From Sporomusaceae bacterium UBA7701 (GTDB lineage: Bacteria > Bacillota > Negativicutes > Sporomusales > UBA7701): DNA of 64,000 bases. Below, piece after piece: positions 1 through 10,083 of the stretch (the stretch's first letter is position 1; every line of letters begins with the position of its first letter). A model generated the notes under the pieces. It did no database searches. It saw only the letters and a list, made by a program, of their open reading frames with translations, and was not told the DNA's origin. The stretch covers positions 1 to 64,000 of the forward strand of contig DLGF01000005.1 in NCBI GenBank assembly GCA_002482545.1, in the 5' to 3' direction. Position numbers and translations under genes: made by a program.

Positions 1-143
1 CAATGGTTATTGCATCAATAAGGTTTTCTTAGCAAGCAGGTTCACAGTGCCCAGCAGGAGAAGGCAGATGGAATTAGAAGGGTTTACTACGTTAATCATA
101 AGCGTGGCAAAACTGACATTCTAATGGGACAAAGAGGTGAAAT

Positions 144-1013
144 ATGGACATTCAGCTTTTCCAAACTTTTTTAATGGTCGCAAAGCTTGGTAACATGACC
201 CAGGCGGCAGAACAATTGAACTTCACCCAACCAACGGTTACGGGGCAGATACGCGCTTTAGAGCAAGATTTTGGCGTTATGCTATTTGACCGTGTCGGGA
301 AAAAACTGTTCATTACTGATGCCGGACGGGAATTGATTGATTACGCGGAAAAGCTATTGACGACCTACGATGAGGCTCAAAAGGCATTAAGCGCTCATCC
401 TGGGAATATTAAAATTGGCATTTCGACAACAACGGTCAATTATATTTTAGCGCCCTATCTCCAGACGTTTCAACAACAAGTGCCCCAATGCTCAGTTACC
501 ATGGAAATGTGCTCTCATGCAGCCACCGTTCCAAAAGGCATTGCGGAAAATCGTTTTGATTTGGGAATTATTCAAAAAGAACTGTCTTTGGATTACCTCA
601 CTGGATTTGAAGTGTTCAAAGAGCAATTGGTCTGGGTCGTACATCCGAAAGTGGCTGAAAAATTCAAGCACAGCACGGACATCTTGGACTATCCTCTGTT
701 GGGCTATAAAGTAGGGGGATTGTTTCGCACGTTATATGAAAAAACGCTTGGACGCAAAAAAAATGAACCATCCATCGTCTACAACGATGCGGAAGCGATG
801 AAAAACTCCATTTTGCAGGGATTGGGATGCGGCGCCTTGCCGCTAAATATGGTCAAAAAACTGCTTGCAGACGGCTCATTAATTGAGTTTACGAATGTTC
901 CCCGCCCGGAGTTTAGTGTCTGGGTCGTATATCACAAGGAGAAGAAATTATCGCGAGCTGCAATGAAGCTAATTAATATTCTGAAGGGCGAAGATAGCGG
1001 CACGACAAAGTAG
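144..1013 (+). CDS. LysR-family transcriptional regulator
   Basis: A 289-residue protein of normal LysR length. The N-terminal winged helix-turn-helix (about residues 1-60) reads MDIQLFQTFLMVAKLGNMTQ followed by the family's AAEQLNFTQPTVTGQIRALE pattern. A periplasmic-binding-protein-like effector domain follows from about residue 90. The ATG is preceded by AAGAGGTG at 5-6 nt spacing. No divergent partner is visible because the window starts 143 bases upstream, so the target is unknown. The gene ends just before the inverted repeat of a degenerate transposable element, so whatever lay downstream has probably been displaced. The effector cannot be predicted from sequence. Confidence 0.9.
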   Translation: MDIQLFQTFLMVAKLGNMTQAAEQLNFTQPTVTGQIRALEQDFGVMLFDRVGKKLFITDAGRELIDYAEKLLTTYDEAQKALSAHPGNIKIGISTTTVNYILAPYLQTFQQQVPQCSVTMEMCSHAATVPKGIAENRFDLGIIQKELSLDYLTGFEVFKEQLVWVVHPKVAEKFKHSTDILDYPLLGYKVGGLFRTLYEKTLGRKKNEPSIVYNDAEAMKNSILQGLGCGALPLNMVKKLLADGSLIEFTNVPRPEFSVWVVYHKEKKLSRAAMKLINILKGEDSGTTK

Positions 1014-1031
1014 GGTATGAGTAATGTACCC

Positions 1032-1512
1032 TGAAACACGGGGACAGGGATGTTGTTTCGATATAGAAGAGGTGAATTTCTTAACAGTTCTGCTATATAT
1101 CCACCAGAATCCGGTAAAGGCAAAAATCGCAAGCGATGTAGCAGCTTATAGATGGAGTAGCTATAGTGAATATACAAAGGGAGAGCAACTTGTTGATAAA
1201 GAATATGCCTTAAACCTGTTCTCGGACAACCCTGATGAAGCGATTGGGCGGTTTGTACAATTCTTACGAGAAACGAACAGCGATGTCTGCCTGGAAATAC
1301 AAAAGAAATGTGAGTATCTTCGACAAATGGTCAGACATCAATTTGGCATAGATGTAATAGAAATTTGTAATGAAATGAGGGAAAAACAAGACCACATATT
1401 GCGAGCAATGAAAGGCGCTGATGGTGTCAATAGCCGCCATATAGCGCAAATAACGAGACTATCGCCAACGCGGGTTTGGAAAGTTTAAAACAGAATCCCT
1501 GTCCCCATGTTT
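1032..1512 (+). mobile_element. Degenerate RAYT/IS200-like element bounded by inverted repeats
   Basis: The left edge at 1032-1049 (GAAACACGGGGACAGGGA) and the right edge at 1495-1512 (TCCCTGTCCCCATGTTTC) are inverted copies with one mismatch. GGGGACAGG-type ends of this kind are common around REP-associated tyrosine transposases in Firmicutes. Between them lies only the C-terminal part of a transposase, so the element is internally deleted. A second copy of its right end lies at 4601-4745, beyond katG. Confidence 0.7.
1072..1488 (+). pseudogene. REP-associated tyrosine transposase, C-terminal fragment
   Basis: The reading frame that ends at 1488 carries the typical block of the RAYT (Y1 transposase-like) family: LLYIHQNPVKAKIA, then YRWSSYSEY, followed by a C-terminal helical region with a DnaA/HTH-like tail (RHIAQITRLSPTRVWKV). 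The catalytic HUH motif and the upstream half of the protein are missing. The frame runs directly into the left inverted repeat without a ribosome binding site. It is therefore a remnant, not a functional gene. The last third (1375-1488) is duplicated near 4601, where it carries a frameshift. Confidence 0.75.
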
Positions 1513-1531
1513 CTAAACCAGATGGTAAGGC

Positions 1532-1556
1532 AAAGGCACCGAAGTACGGTGCCTTT
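1532..1556 (+). terminator. Hairpin, possible terminator
   Basis: AAAGGCACCG (1532-1541) pairs with CGGTGCCTTT (1547-1556) around a 5-nt loop. Only a short T run follows, so termination strength is uncertain. Confidence 0.5.
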
Positions 1557-1649
1557 AATGTGTTGCTTTAGGGCGCATCGGTAAAGAGGCATTTTAATTC
1601 GACCGGCAATTCAGCGGCAAACCTAATGGTTAATTGACAAAACAAAATA

Positions 1650-1703
1650 ACTACAATTATAATAAATTTGTAATAATCATAAATTTGTAATAATTATAAT
1701 ATT
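1650..1703 (+). promoter_or_regulatory. Tandem Per/Fur-type operators upstream of perR
   Basis: This very AT-rich stretch contains two tandem copies of a TTGTAATAATCATAA / TTGTAATAATTATAA element. The second copy (1685-1699) matches the PerR-box palindrome TTATAATNATTATAA at 14 of 15 positions and sits about 35 bp before the PerR-like start codon. Autoregulation of perR and control of katG downstream is the natural reading. Confidence 0.65.
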
Positions 1704-1734
1704 CTATGGCTGTTAATATAAGAGGGTGGGGTGT

Positions 1735-2166
1735 ATGGACAATTCGTCGCAAGGGTTAGCTAACTACCTACAGTGTAACAATATACGTCCGACCTATCCG
1801 AGAGTCAAAGTGCTTGAATTTCTGGTGGTGCAACAGAACCATCCGACCGCAGAAGATATCTATCTTCATTTGGTCCGGGAAATCCCTTCTTTGTCCAAGA
1901 CGACGGTATACAACACTTTGAAGCTCTTAGTGGACCGTGGTTTGGCGAAGGTTGTCAATATCGAGGAAAATGAGATGAGATACGACGTGATTTTGACCAA
2001 ACACGGCCATTTCAAATGCGAATCCTGCGGGAAGATTGTTGATTTCCCGGTCAACATTGAAGATATCGGCACCGAAGGATTGGACGGCTTTAAGATCCAC
2101 GAAAAGGATGTTCTTTTTCGTGGCGTGTGCCCCCAATGTCTCGGCCGGGAGAAGAATGGAGGTTGA
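1735..2166 (+). CDS. perR: Fur-family regulator, PerR-like
   Basis: A 143-residue Fur-superfamily protein with an N-terminal winged helix (NNIRPTYPRVKVLEFL, then TTVYNTLKLLVDRGL) and a C-terminal metal-binding half. The half holds HGHFKCESCGKIVDF and a second CPQC pair, giving two CXXC motifs for a structural Zn site. The regulatory-site ligands resemble PerR more than Fur, and the next gene is katG, so peroxide-sensing repression is inferred. ATG 1735 is chosen over the in-frame GTG at 1726 because AGAGGGTGG (1721-1729) overlaps the latter. Tandem Per-box-like operators lie immediately upstream. The base composition is clearly less GC-rich than katG. Confidence 0.85.
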   Translation: MDNSSQGLANYLQCNNIRPTYPRVKVLEFLVVQQNHPTAEDIYLHLVREIPSLSKTTVYNTLKLLVDRGLAKVVNIEENEMRYDVILTKHGHFKCESCGKIVDFPVNIEDIGTEGLDGFKIHEKDVLFRGVCPQCLGREKNGG

Positions 2167-2311
2167 TGCCCGGGAGCTCCCGCATACAGGGGAGCACTTT
2201 CTGACTTAGTAACAAAATTGACTTCAGCGAGATTTAGATGTTGCTGTGAACACTGTCAAATGAGTTTCATGTGGAATAGCGAAATAACAACGATTGAAGG
2301 GAGAATACTTT

Positions 2312-4507
<2,196 letters not shown>

Positions 4508-4600
4508 AGGGCTACTTGTACTGGCAGGCCAGCGGCAAACTGACCTTTGCGCACCGGAAGAGGCGAAGTCTTTTGCTGCAGACCAGCCAAGGTGAGACAA

Positions 4601-4745
4601 ATGAGGGAAAAACAAGACCACATATTTTGCGAGCAATGAAAGGCACTGATGGTGTCAATATCCGCCGATAGCGCGAATAACGGGACTATCGTCAAGACGG
4701 GTCTGGAAAGCTTAAAACAGAGTTCCTGTCCCCGTGTTTCTATGT
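4601..4745 (+). pseudogene. Second relic of the RAYT transposase 3' end
   Basis: This stretch repeats 1375-1515 in the same orientation with roughly one mismatch in ten. It carries an extra TT in the ATATTGCG stretch and a 2-nt deletion further on, so no frame survives. It includes the same terminal sequence (TTCCTGTCCCCGTGTTTC). Similarity begins abruptly at 4601. With the element at 1032-1512 it forms direct repeats flanking perR-katG. Confidence 0.8.
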
Positions 4746-5300
4746 TTCCGGGTCTTCAATATCAGGCGGGAGGACCGTACATTGGTAACTGTAACGGGAG
4801 GCCGCTCATATTTCCCCATCTGCGTCGTTGCTCCTCAAAACGCTTGGTTGCGTACGCCCCCCAAGTACGCGGCGCGCTTTTCCGGTGTGCCTAACATCTG
4901 GATAATTCTGAGCGGCCTCGGAGAGACGAAAAAAGACGCTTTGAAATGGATCAAAGCGTCTTTTTTCCTTTGAGTCAAGCAACGAAAAGTATGTCAGAAG
5001 AACCGTCCCTGTGACAGCATAAGGAACTGGATGGACAAGTCTTTATATCGATCCCTAGTGATAAACAGTGTCGGTTAGGACTACAGATCGATCGGTTTAG
5101 CGTAATTTATACTAAGTATAGTAACCGTTTGATTTTAGAAGGGTTAACGAAGATACTTAAATCCATTGCATCTTAAGGCTTGCGCTTTTCGCCGATATAC
5201 ACGATACGGAGAACCGTGTCCCTGATAGCGGCAGAAAACAACCTCAACCCTTGCAAAAAAACTAGAAGATACACAGGAGCCCATCACCCCAAATTCATCC
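4746..5300. other. Non-coding stretch between katG relic and RNA module
   Basis: I find no supportable gene here. It contains the terminator at 4929-4966 and scattered fragments such as GGAGAACCGTGTCCCTG that resemble the transposon ends. The short open frames lack ribosome binding sites and recognisable products. Confidence 0.6.
4929..4966 (+). terminator. Rho-independent terminator, member of a dispersed family
   Basis: GACGCTTTGA and TCAAAGCGTC form a 10-bp stem, flanked by A6 and T6, so it could work in both directions. Related hairpins with a similar GAGCGGCCTC leader sequence lie at 48304-48335, and a looser relative at 46411-46452. Confidence 0.8.
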
Positions 5301-5329
5301 TTGCCATACCAAAATCAGGAAGATATAAT
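5301..5329 (+). promoter_or_regulatory. Sigma-A promoter of structured RNA copy 1
   Basis: TTGCCA (5301-5306), 17-nt spacer, perfect TATAAT (5324-5329). The same elements with the same spacing occur before copy 2 (32626-32654). The conservation covers promoter and transcript together. Confidence 0.8.
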
Positions 5330-5336
5330 AAAGTTA

Positions 5337-5698
5337 GGTGGAAATTAAAAAGTCGCCGTGACCTAAGAGTGTAGGAGCACCCTTAGGCTCGCGCAGGTGC
5401 CAAGACACCTACACGCAACAGCAAGCTGTCCACGACGACATTTGTATTATACAATGTCTTCCCCCTTTCAACAAGGAGGGGCATTGATAGTGCGATGCCG
5501 GCGCGGGCGGAAGGCTCGCGACCGCCTGCCTAGATGACGGTATAGCCGAAGGTACAGGCTGAAAAAGCGGACAAGGCCCGCCGTAAAAGACAAGGGGCGG
5601 GTGTCCGCATGGATGGCGTGTTTCCTCCGGGCTATGACGGACAACGAAGCGACCTGGCGCATGTGTAGGTTTAAAGAAGAACCTGACATGCGCTTTTT
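5337..5698 (+). ncRNA. Structured RNA of about 360 nt, copy 1
   Basis: The predicted transcript runs from just after the promoter to a strong terminator. Visible stems include CCTAAG...CTTAGG (5362-5386), AGGTG...CACCT, a GACATT/TGTA...TACA/ATGTC hairpin near 5437-5458, GGCAT...ATGCC, GCGGGCGG...CCGCCTGC (5503-5530) and GCGGACA...TGTCCGC (5567-5607). Copy 2 changes the first stem to CCTGAG...CTCAGG, a compensatory pair change that supports a folded RNA. No open frame is conserved between the copies in this part. It lies 140 nt upstream of a DUF6809 gene in both copies. I do not recognise the family with confidence. Confidence 0.65.
5657..5698 (+). terminator. Terminator of structured RNA copy 1
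   Basis: GCGCATGT pairs with ACATGCGC and AGGTT pairs with AACCT inside it, followed by T5. The hairpin is kept in copy 2 with a shorter loop. It may end the RNA or act as an attenuator for the DUF6809 gene. Confidence 0.85.
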
Positions 5699-5841
5699 AA
5701 TTTCCCCTGAACAGGCTGTCCCAGGGCCTCGCTGCTTGGGGGAGGCCCTGCGGGACCGGCCTGAATACGGGGGAAGGAATAGAAAACGATGCCAAAACGC
5801 GGACAAAGACACCCGGACGGAAGAGCGGAAGGAGGCCCGGC

Positions 5842-6138
5842 ATGAAGAAAACCCTGTTGGAAGAACTCTATCGCGGCAATCTCCGCCTCGATGAGGGGAT
5901 CATCCCCGACGACCCCGAATATCAGGACCTGACCCAGCAAATCATCGACATTATGGATGCCTGGCAAGAGGAGCTGCCGGCCGACCGCTACGAGCAGTTG
6001 GAGACCCTGATGGAATTGCAGTGCCGGACCATCGCCATGGAAGCCGCGATGGCCTTCCGCTGCGGCTTCAAGCTGGGGGCGGCGATCATGCTGGAGGTGG
6101 TCTCGGGGAAGGATGGCTTCATCTACGGCGGAGATTGA
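5842..6138 (+). CDS. DUF6809 family small protein, copy 1
   Basis: A 98-residue acidic helical protein. The opening LLEELYRGNLRLDEG and the ending FKLGAAIMLEVV match the pattern of DUF6809 proteins, a small Firmicute family of unknown function often seen near mobile DNA; this family call is from memory of the pattern. A strong AAGGAGG lies 7 nt before the ATG. There is no signal peptide or membrane segment. A paralogue at 33158-33454 differs at 9 of 98 positions. Both lie directly after the structured RNA module, so the protein and RNA are probably one functional unit. Function is unknown. Confidence 0.8.
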   Translation: MKKTLLEELYRGNLRLDEGIIPDDPEYQDLTQQIIDIMDAWQEELPADRYEQLETLMELQCRTIAMEAAMAFRCGFKLGAAIMLEVVSGKDGFIYGGD

Positions 6139-6139
6139 A

Positions 6140-6781
6140 TTAAGATATCTTATCAGCCGCATAAGGCGGTTTGGCCGGGAAAACCGTGGTCACGGCCGCT
6201 GCCGGGGAAACGAAAGCCGCGGCTTCCGGGTGTTTCAGCCAACGTGCCGTTAACATCCAGCCTAGTGATATTCCCAAGATGATTCCCGCGATGATTTGGA
6301 AATCACTGTGAGCATATACCTCCAGCCTTGACCAGGAAATTGCTGCGGCGCACAGATACCAGAGCCAGTCGAGGCGCGGAAACAGAAAGGTAAGCAGAAA
6401 GGCCATGGCAAAGCTATGCGTTGCATGCCCGCTGGGAAAGCCGCCGGGGGCGCCGGTAGGGCGAAGCGCCCAGGAAGCGTCGGTTAATGCCGCTTTGGCG
6501 CCTTGTACGGTCAACCAAACAAGGAAATCGAGCCAGAGCGTAAGGGGGATCAAGCTGCGTAACCGGTGACGCCAGGCCCAGGCAAAGATAAGCAGATTGG
6601 TTGCGATTAAAAATGCATCATTGCCCCAGCCGCTCAGCGCTTCTGCTATCGACCGGATAACCGGGTTATGAATGATGCCGGCGGAAAGCAGGAGCAAGGT
6701 TGTCGCCACCCCAACCGGTAAGGCAAGGCTGATCGTCGGCAAAAACCCGTTTGGGGGGTCGAACGGCGAAAGTGTTTTCAT
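6140..6781 (-). CDS. PAP2-superfamily membrane phosphatase
   Basis: A 213-residue integral membrane protein with five to six hydrophobic segments. The three-part acid phosphatase signature is visible: K-x6-RP (within ALTDASWALRPTG), PSGHATHSF, and SRLEVYAHSDFQ. Such enzymes remove phosphate from undecaprenyl diphosphate, phosphatidate or lipid A. ATG 6781 follows AAGGAGCG. The gene begins 23 nt after the stop of the PMT-type glycosyltransferase on the same strand, so the two likely form an operon for envelope lipid or lipopolysaccharide modification. The exact substrate cannot be read from sequence. A short C-terminal cytoplasmic tail follows the last helix. Confidence 0.88.
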   Translation of the reverse strand: MKTLSPFDPPNGFLPTISLALPVGVATTLLLLSAGIIHNPVIRSIAEALSGWGNDAFLIATNLLIFAWAWRHRLRSLIPLTLWLDFLVWLTVQGAKAALTDASWALRPTGAPGGFPSGHATHSFAMAFLLTFLFPRLDWLWYLCAAAISWSRLEVYAHSDFQIIAGIILGISLGWMLTARWLKHPEAAAFVSPAAAVTTVFPAKPPYAADKIS

Positions 6782-6804
6782 TGTTGCACGCTCCTTGACG
6801 GATG

Positions 6805-8349
6805 TTATTTTACCTGGAGGCCATACGGTAGCGGATAGTACCCTTTGAAATTGCGGGCGTAAAATAGGGCCAATTCCATTTCGGTCCGGCCGTGCCGCTG
6901 CACGGGCAGTGTGCCCAGCAAGCTGACCGAATCGAAATAGGGCAGGTAAGGTGCGGCTTCGTCCATTACTTGCTTTCGGCCGATGATCAGGGCGTCTTGT
7001 CCTTTAAAGTCTGCCGGATTATGTAGATAAGCAAAATGGTGGGGAGCCTGATTTAAACATAGAACAGGCAAGTTTCCGCCCAGGGCGTAGTCCAGTTTGC
7101 CGGCGTCGATCCAGTGGCCGGCAACGACAAACGTTCCCGGGGAGTCCAGCAGCTTTTTTTCCGCCAGTAGCGGAACGATGCTGCGCCAGTCGAGTGCTTC
7201 CAGCGTTGGATCGCCTGCGGAAACCACCGTGGGAAAAGCGGAATTCATCCAGCCGCCGGCGGCCTGTGTGCCAAGAATGAGCAGCATGAAAAGCAGGGCG
7301 ATCGCCGAACATTTAAGCCATCGTTGAACCCAACGGCTGTAGTGATGGTTTAGCGCTTTGGCGACTATTTCGCCCAGAAGCGGAAAGGCGAACAAATACC
7401 CGGGGGCATGCCAGTGAAAGAGTCCTTGGGCTCCCCAAAGCGATGCGAGGGAGAAGAGGAGGATGGGACCCAGCGCCAGGCAGCCCAAAAACCAGCGGCC
7501 ATTCTGGCCGGAGAAGCGGCTGTTGTTTGCCGGGCCCGCCGCAAGGGCCTTTGCCAGGGCGTAGATTAAGGGCAGCCAAATCCAAGGCAGTACCCAAACG
7601 GCCTGGCCCAGGATATTGGTCAGCAGGCGCGCCGGATAGAAACCATGGCCGATGCCCCGGCTGCCCTGAAACAGGAAGGACGCCCAGTCATGCTGATAAT
7701 TCCAGATAAGCACGGGCAGGAAGAAGAGAAATGCGGTGAAGACGGCAAGGTAAGGACCGGCCGTAAGAAGTAAGCTGCGGTGAGGCTTGCTGGTGATGAG
7801 GAACAGAAAGTAGCCAAACACCAAAAACAGGGCATGGTATTTGCTGAGCAGCCCAAGTCCGAGCCAGCCCCCGGCTAAAAGCCATCCGGCCGAATTGGCT
7901 TTTTGGAAGGCGGGGAAGGACAACTGAACCAGGGTAAGAGCGGCCGCCAGCAAGCAAAACATCAACGGCCCGTCCGGCAGCAGCCAGCTGCCGGTGCTGA
8001 GGCTGAAGACCGCCGAAAGATTTAAAAGGATTGCGGCATAAGCCCCGGCCCAGTCTCCGAATAGGCGCTTGCCCAGGAAAAACATCAGGCCGGTAGTTCC
8101 GGCGAACAGAAGGATGAACGGCAGGCGGAGGATCAGCGGATTCTCGCTGCCGGTCAGGTGCGTGGTCAACCAAATAAGCCAGAAATGCAGCGGGGGATGG
8201 TCGAAATAGCTGAGGCTAAACGTGCGGGCTACGGAAGCGACATAGGATTCGTCCACCCCCAGGCCGATGGCGCTGGCCAGAATCAGGCGGACTACCGTAC
8301 TCACAGCGATGACTAGCCCTACAGCTTGCGCGGGAGAGAGACGCTTCAA
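6805..8349 (-). CDS. GT39/PMT-type (ArnT-like) membrane glycosyltransferase
   Basis: A 514-residue polytopic protein of the dolichyl-phosphate-mannose/ArnT superfamily (PMT_2). Near the N-terminus LGVDESYVASVARTF holds the acidic residue of the first periplasmic loop (family motif DE). SYFDHPPLHFWLIWL follows, with the H-P-P motif characteristic of ArnT-like enzymes. About ten transmembrane helices precede a soluble C-terminal domain (from about residue 390). The start is TTG 8349, with AAAGGAGCG upstream. It would transfer a sugar from a polyprenyl-phosphate carrier to a lipid or protein outside the membrane. The PAP2 phosphatase downstream fits a shared lipid-modification role. Confidence 0.88.
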   Translation of the reverse strand: MKRLSPAQAVGLVIAVSTVVRLILASAIGLGVDESYVASVARTFSLSYFDHPPLHFWLIWLTTHLTGSENPLILRLPFILLFAGTTGLMFFLGKRLFGDWAGAYAAILLNLSAVFSLSTGSWLLPDGPLMFCLLAAALTLVQLSFPAFQKANSAGWLLAGGWLGLGLLSKYHALFLVFGYFLFLITSKPHRSLLLTAGPYLAVFTAFLFFLPVLIWNYQHDWASFLFQGSRGIGHGFYPARLLTNILGQAVWVLPWIWLPLIYALAKALAAGPANNSRFSGQNGRWFLGCLALGPILLFSLASLWGAQGLFHWHAPGYLFAFPLLGEIVAKALNHHYSRWVQRWLKCSAIALLFMLLILGTQAAGGWMNSAFPTVVSAGDPTLEALDWRSIVPLLAEKKLLDSPGTFVVAGHWIDAGKLDYALGGNLPVLCLNQAPHHFAYLHNPADFKGQDALIIGRKQVMDEAAPYLPYFDSVSLLGTLPVQRHGRTEMELALFYARNFKGYYPLPYGLQVK

Positions 8350-8558
8350 ACTAAACGCTCCTTTTTTAAGCCGTATGGAGTCGGAAACTGGCGACCGGGA
8401 AGAAGTCCTATATTACCTGGCTTCATTGTAAGAAAGTTTCGCCGGAGCGAACAAGGCAAGTTGTATTAAAGTTAGATTAAATTTACAAGGCAGGAGCGTT
8501 GCCCCTGCGAAGAGTTGACTACTGAACAAGTCTGGACTCGCAGGAGGATTGGGGAAGT

Positions 8559-8596
8559 AAAAAGACAGCCTGCAACCTTATGGGTTGCAGGCTGTC
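8559..8596 (-). terminator. Rho-independent terminator of the ArsR-like gene
   Basis: On the minus strand a perfect 14-bp stem with a small loop (8564-8596) is followed by T5. It lies 15 bp beyond the stop of the minus-strand gene. Confidence 0.85.
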
Positions 8597-8611
8597 TCGC
8601 GTGTATGAGGC

Positions 8612-9694
8612 TTAAAAGTTGGAGCCGTCTTCGGAGGAGGAGGTCAGATCTTCCAGGGCATACTCAAAAAATGCTTTTAATGTTTCTTTATTGGTAGTGT
8701 AATAATAGCGATTATAATCACTTGGCTCAAAATTCAGTATGCCAAGGTCCAGAAGCAAATTTATATGGTAAGAAAGCGTAGCGGATGTCAGATCGAAGTA
8801 ATCAGCCAATTCTTTGTTATACCAAGGGCGCTTGCTGGTGAGCCTGACTATTTCAAGCCTTTTTGCATCAGAGAGAGCCTTGAAAAGGTTTTTATATTTA
8901 TCCTGCATGAGTTGCTGATTGAAGCGTTCTTCCATAAAAAAACCGTACATGATGAGTAGAGATCTATTTATATCAGTATAAAAAATTCCATGATCAAAAT
9001 AGTAGCTGATAAATATCTTCACTTTTGAGGAGCCTTTTACAGCTTTTGAATAATCGCCTATACCGATTATGTTCAGGAAAGCGATAGGGTCGGCTTTTAT
9101 CTGATTGTTATGGCGCTGGAGTTTTTCCTCGATGAAGGTTGAAGTATATGCTTCGTTTGGCTTGACGAAAGCTTCGTAGAATTTTTCGAAAAGATTCAGT
9201 ACTTTAGCCTTGTATTCTGAGGGATATTTTTTTATTTGTACGAAGATATTGGCGACTTCTTCACTGTAAGCCTTCGAGATAGTATCAAAGATCGTTTTAT
9301 TATCGGAAGCGAAGTCCACAGCCACTTCTGAATATTTGTAAACTGTTTTGATCAGTTCGTCATTAGGCATATTCCTGACAAAGCTGATAAAATCTTCGGG
9401 CTCGGTAATATTATTCGTGTAAATAATCTCCAGATAAGTATCAAAAAAATTGGCAAAGCTGGGGATCTTCCCATATAAAAGCAGCAGATCGCTTTTTAGA
9501 AAGGGAGATATTTCACTATCCACAGACTTCATCCAGTTTTTAATTTGCTTGCTCGGAATGATTATTTCTGCTATATCTTCCGGGTTGGATGAGCTAGATA
9601 AAATGGGAGCATCGTTGTTAGAACAATATCTATAGTATTTATAGGTCGCAAACAGAAGGTCCAAGGCCTTGTTGTGCTCAATGGAAAGTTTCAT
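8612..9694 (-). CDS. ArsR-like winged-helix transcriptional regulator with large N-terminal domain
   Basis: A 360-residue protein whose C-terminus (about 265-345) is a winged helix of ArsR type: DAKRLEIVRLTSKRPWYNKE, then ADYFDLTSATLSYHINLLLD. The N-terminal 260 residues are mostly helical and lack recognisable catalytic motifs; they may bind an effector. This architecture is found in Firmicute ArsR-family proteins of about 350 residues. The ATG has a good GGAGGT upstream. The gene is divergent from an orphan oligopeptide-binding lipoprotein gene, and TGTTAGATAA direct repeats overlap the latter's promoter. I infer that it controls that gene. Confidence 0.8.
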   Translation of the reverse strand: MKLSIEHNKALDLLFATYKYYRYCSNNDAPILSSSSNPEDIAEIIIPSKQIKNWMKSVDSEISPFLKSDLLLLYGKIPSFANFFDTYLEIIYTNNITEPEDFISFVRNMPNDELIKTVYKYSEVAVDFASDNKTIFDTISKAYSEEVANIFVQIKKYPSEYKAKVLNLFEKFYEAFVKPNEAYTSTFIEEKLQRHNNQIKADPIAFLNIIGIGDYSKAVKGSSKVKIFISYYFDHGIFYTDINRSLLIMYGFFMEERFNQQLMQDKYKNLFKALSDAKRLEIVRLTSKRPWYNKELADYFDLTSATLSYHINLLLDLGILNFEPSDYNRYYYTTNKETLKAFFEYALEDLTSSSEDGSNF

Positions 9695-10083
9695 ATGGCA
9701 TACCTCCGTAAGATAAAGGTTTAATAACCTTGTTTTATTATATTCTACCTATATTTTTATTTCAATAACGCATCAATGCTCTGAATTTAGGAATGGACCG
9801 GCTCTGTACAGTAGCGCTGCGCCGGCGCGCAATGCATGTGCGAATATATCATAAAATGATGCGCAAGCGATGTTAGATAATTATTGACTAATAAATGTTA
9901 GATAAATATAATGATGGTAGGCGAAGTTGTTAGAATAATCTAAAATAGCGCAAGGACTCTGTTTGAGAAACGGAACGGCAAGGATCCATGCAATTCTATC
10001 ACGGTATTAGCGTCTTTGCGGGAGGGGGATGTATAAACACGGTTAAGGCTGGCTTTTAGGCGAGATATGTTAGGGGGAAAGCT
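9695..10083. other. Divergent intergenic region, ArsR-like gene / oppA-like gene
   Basis: This 389-bp AT-rich region holds the promoter and repeats described at 9871-9938 and a long leader of about 165 nt before the lipoprotein gene. I see no gene and no known riboswitch. Confidence 0.6.
9871..9938 (+). promoter_or_regulatory. Promoter with repeated operator upstream of oppA-like gene
   Basis: TTGACT (9884-9889), 17-nt spacer, TATAAT (9907-9912). TGTTAGATAA occurs at 9871-9880 and 9896-9905 (25-bp period), and a variant TGTTAGAATAA at 9928-9938. The three repeats straddle the -35, spacer and start region, as expected for a repressor site. Confidence 0.65.

Noticed and set aside
5337..5698. 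Identification of the structured RNA as an IscB omega-RNA (HEARO)
   Set aside because: The segment GCCGAAGGTACAGGCTGAA recalls that family, but there is no IscB or TnpB gene, and the bases between promoter and first stem are nearly the same in both copies, where a guide should differ. Left unassigned; an Rfam search would decide.
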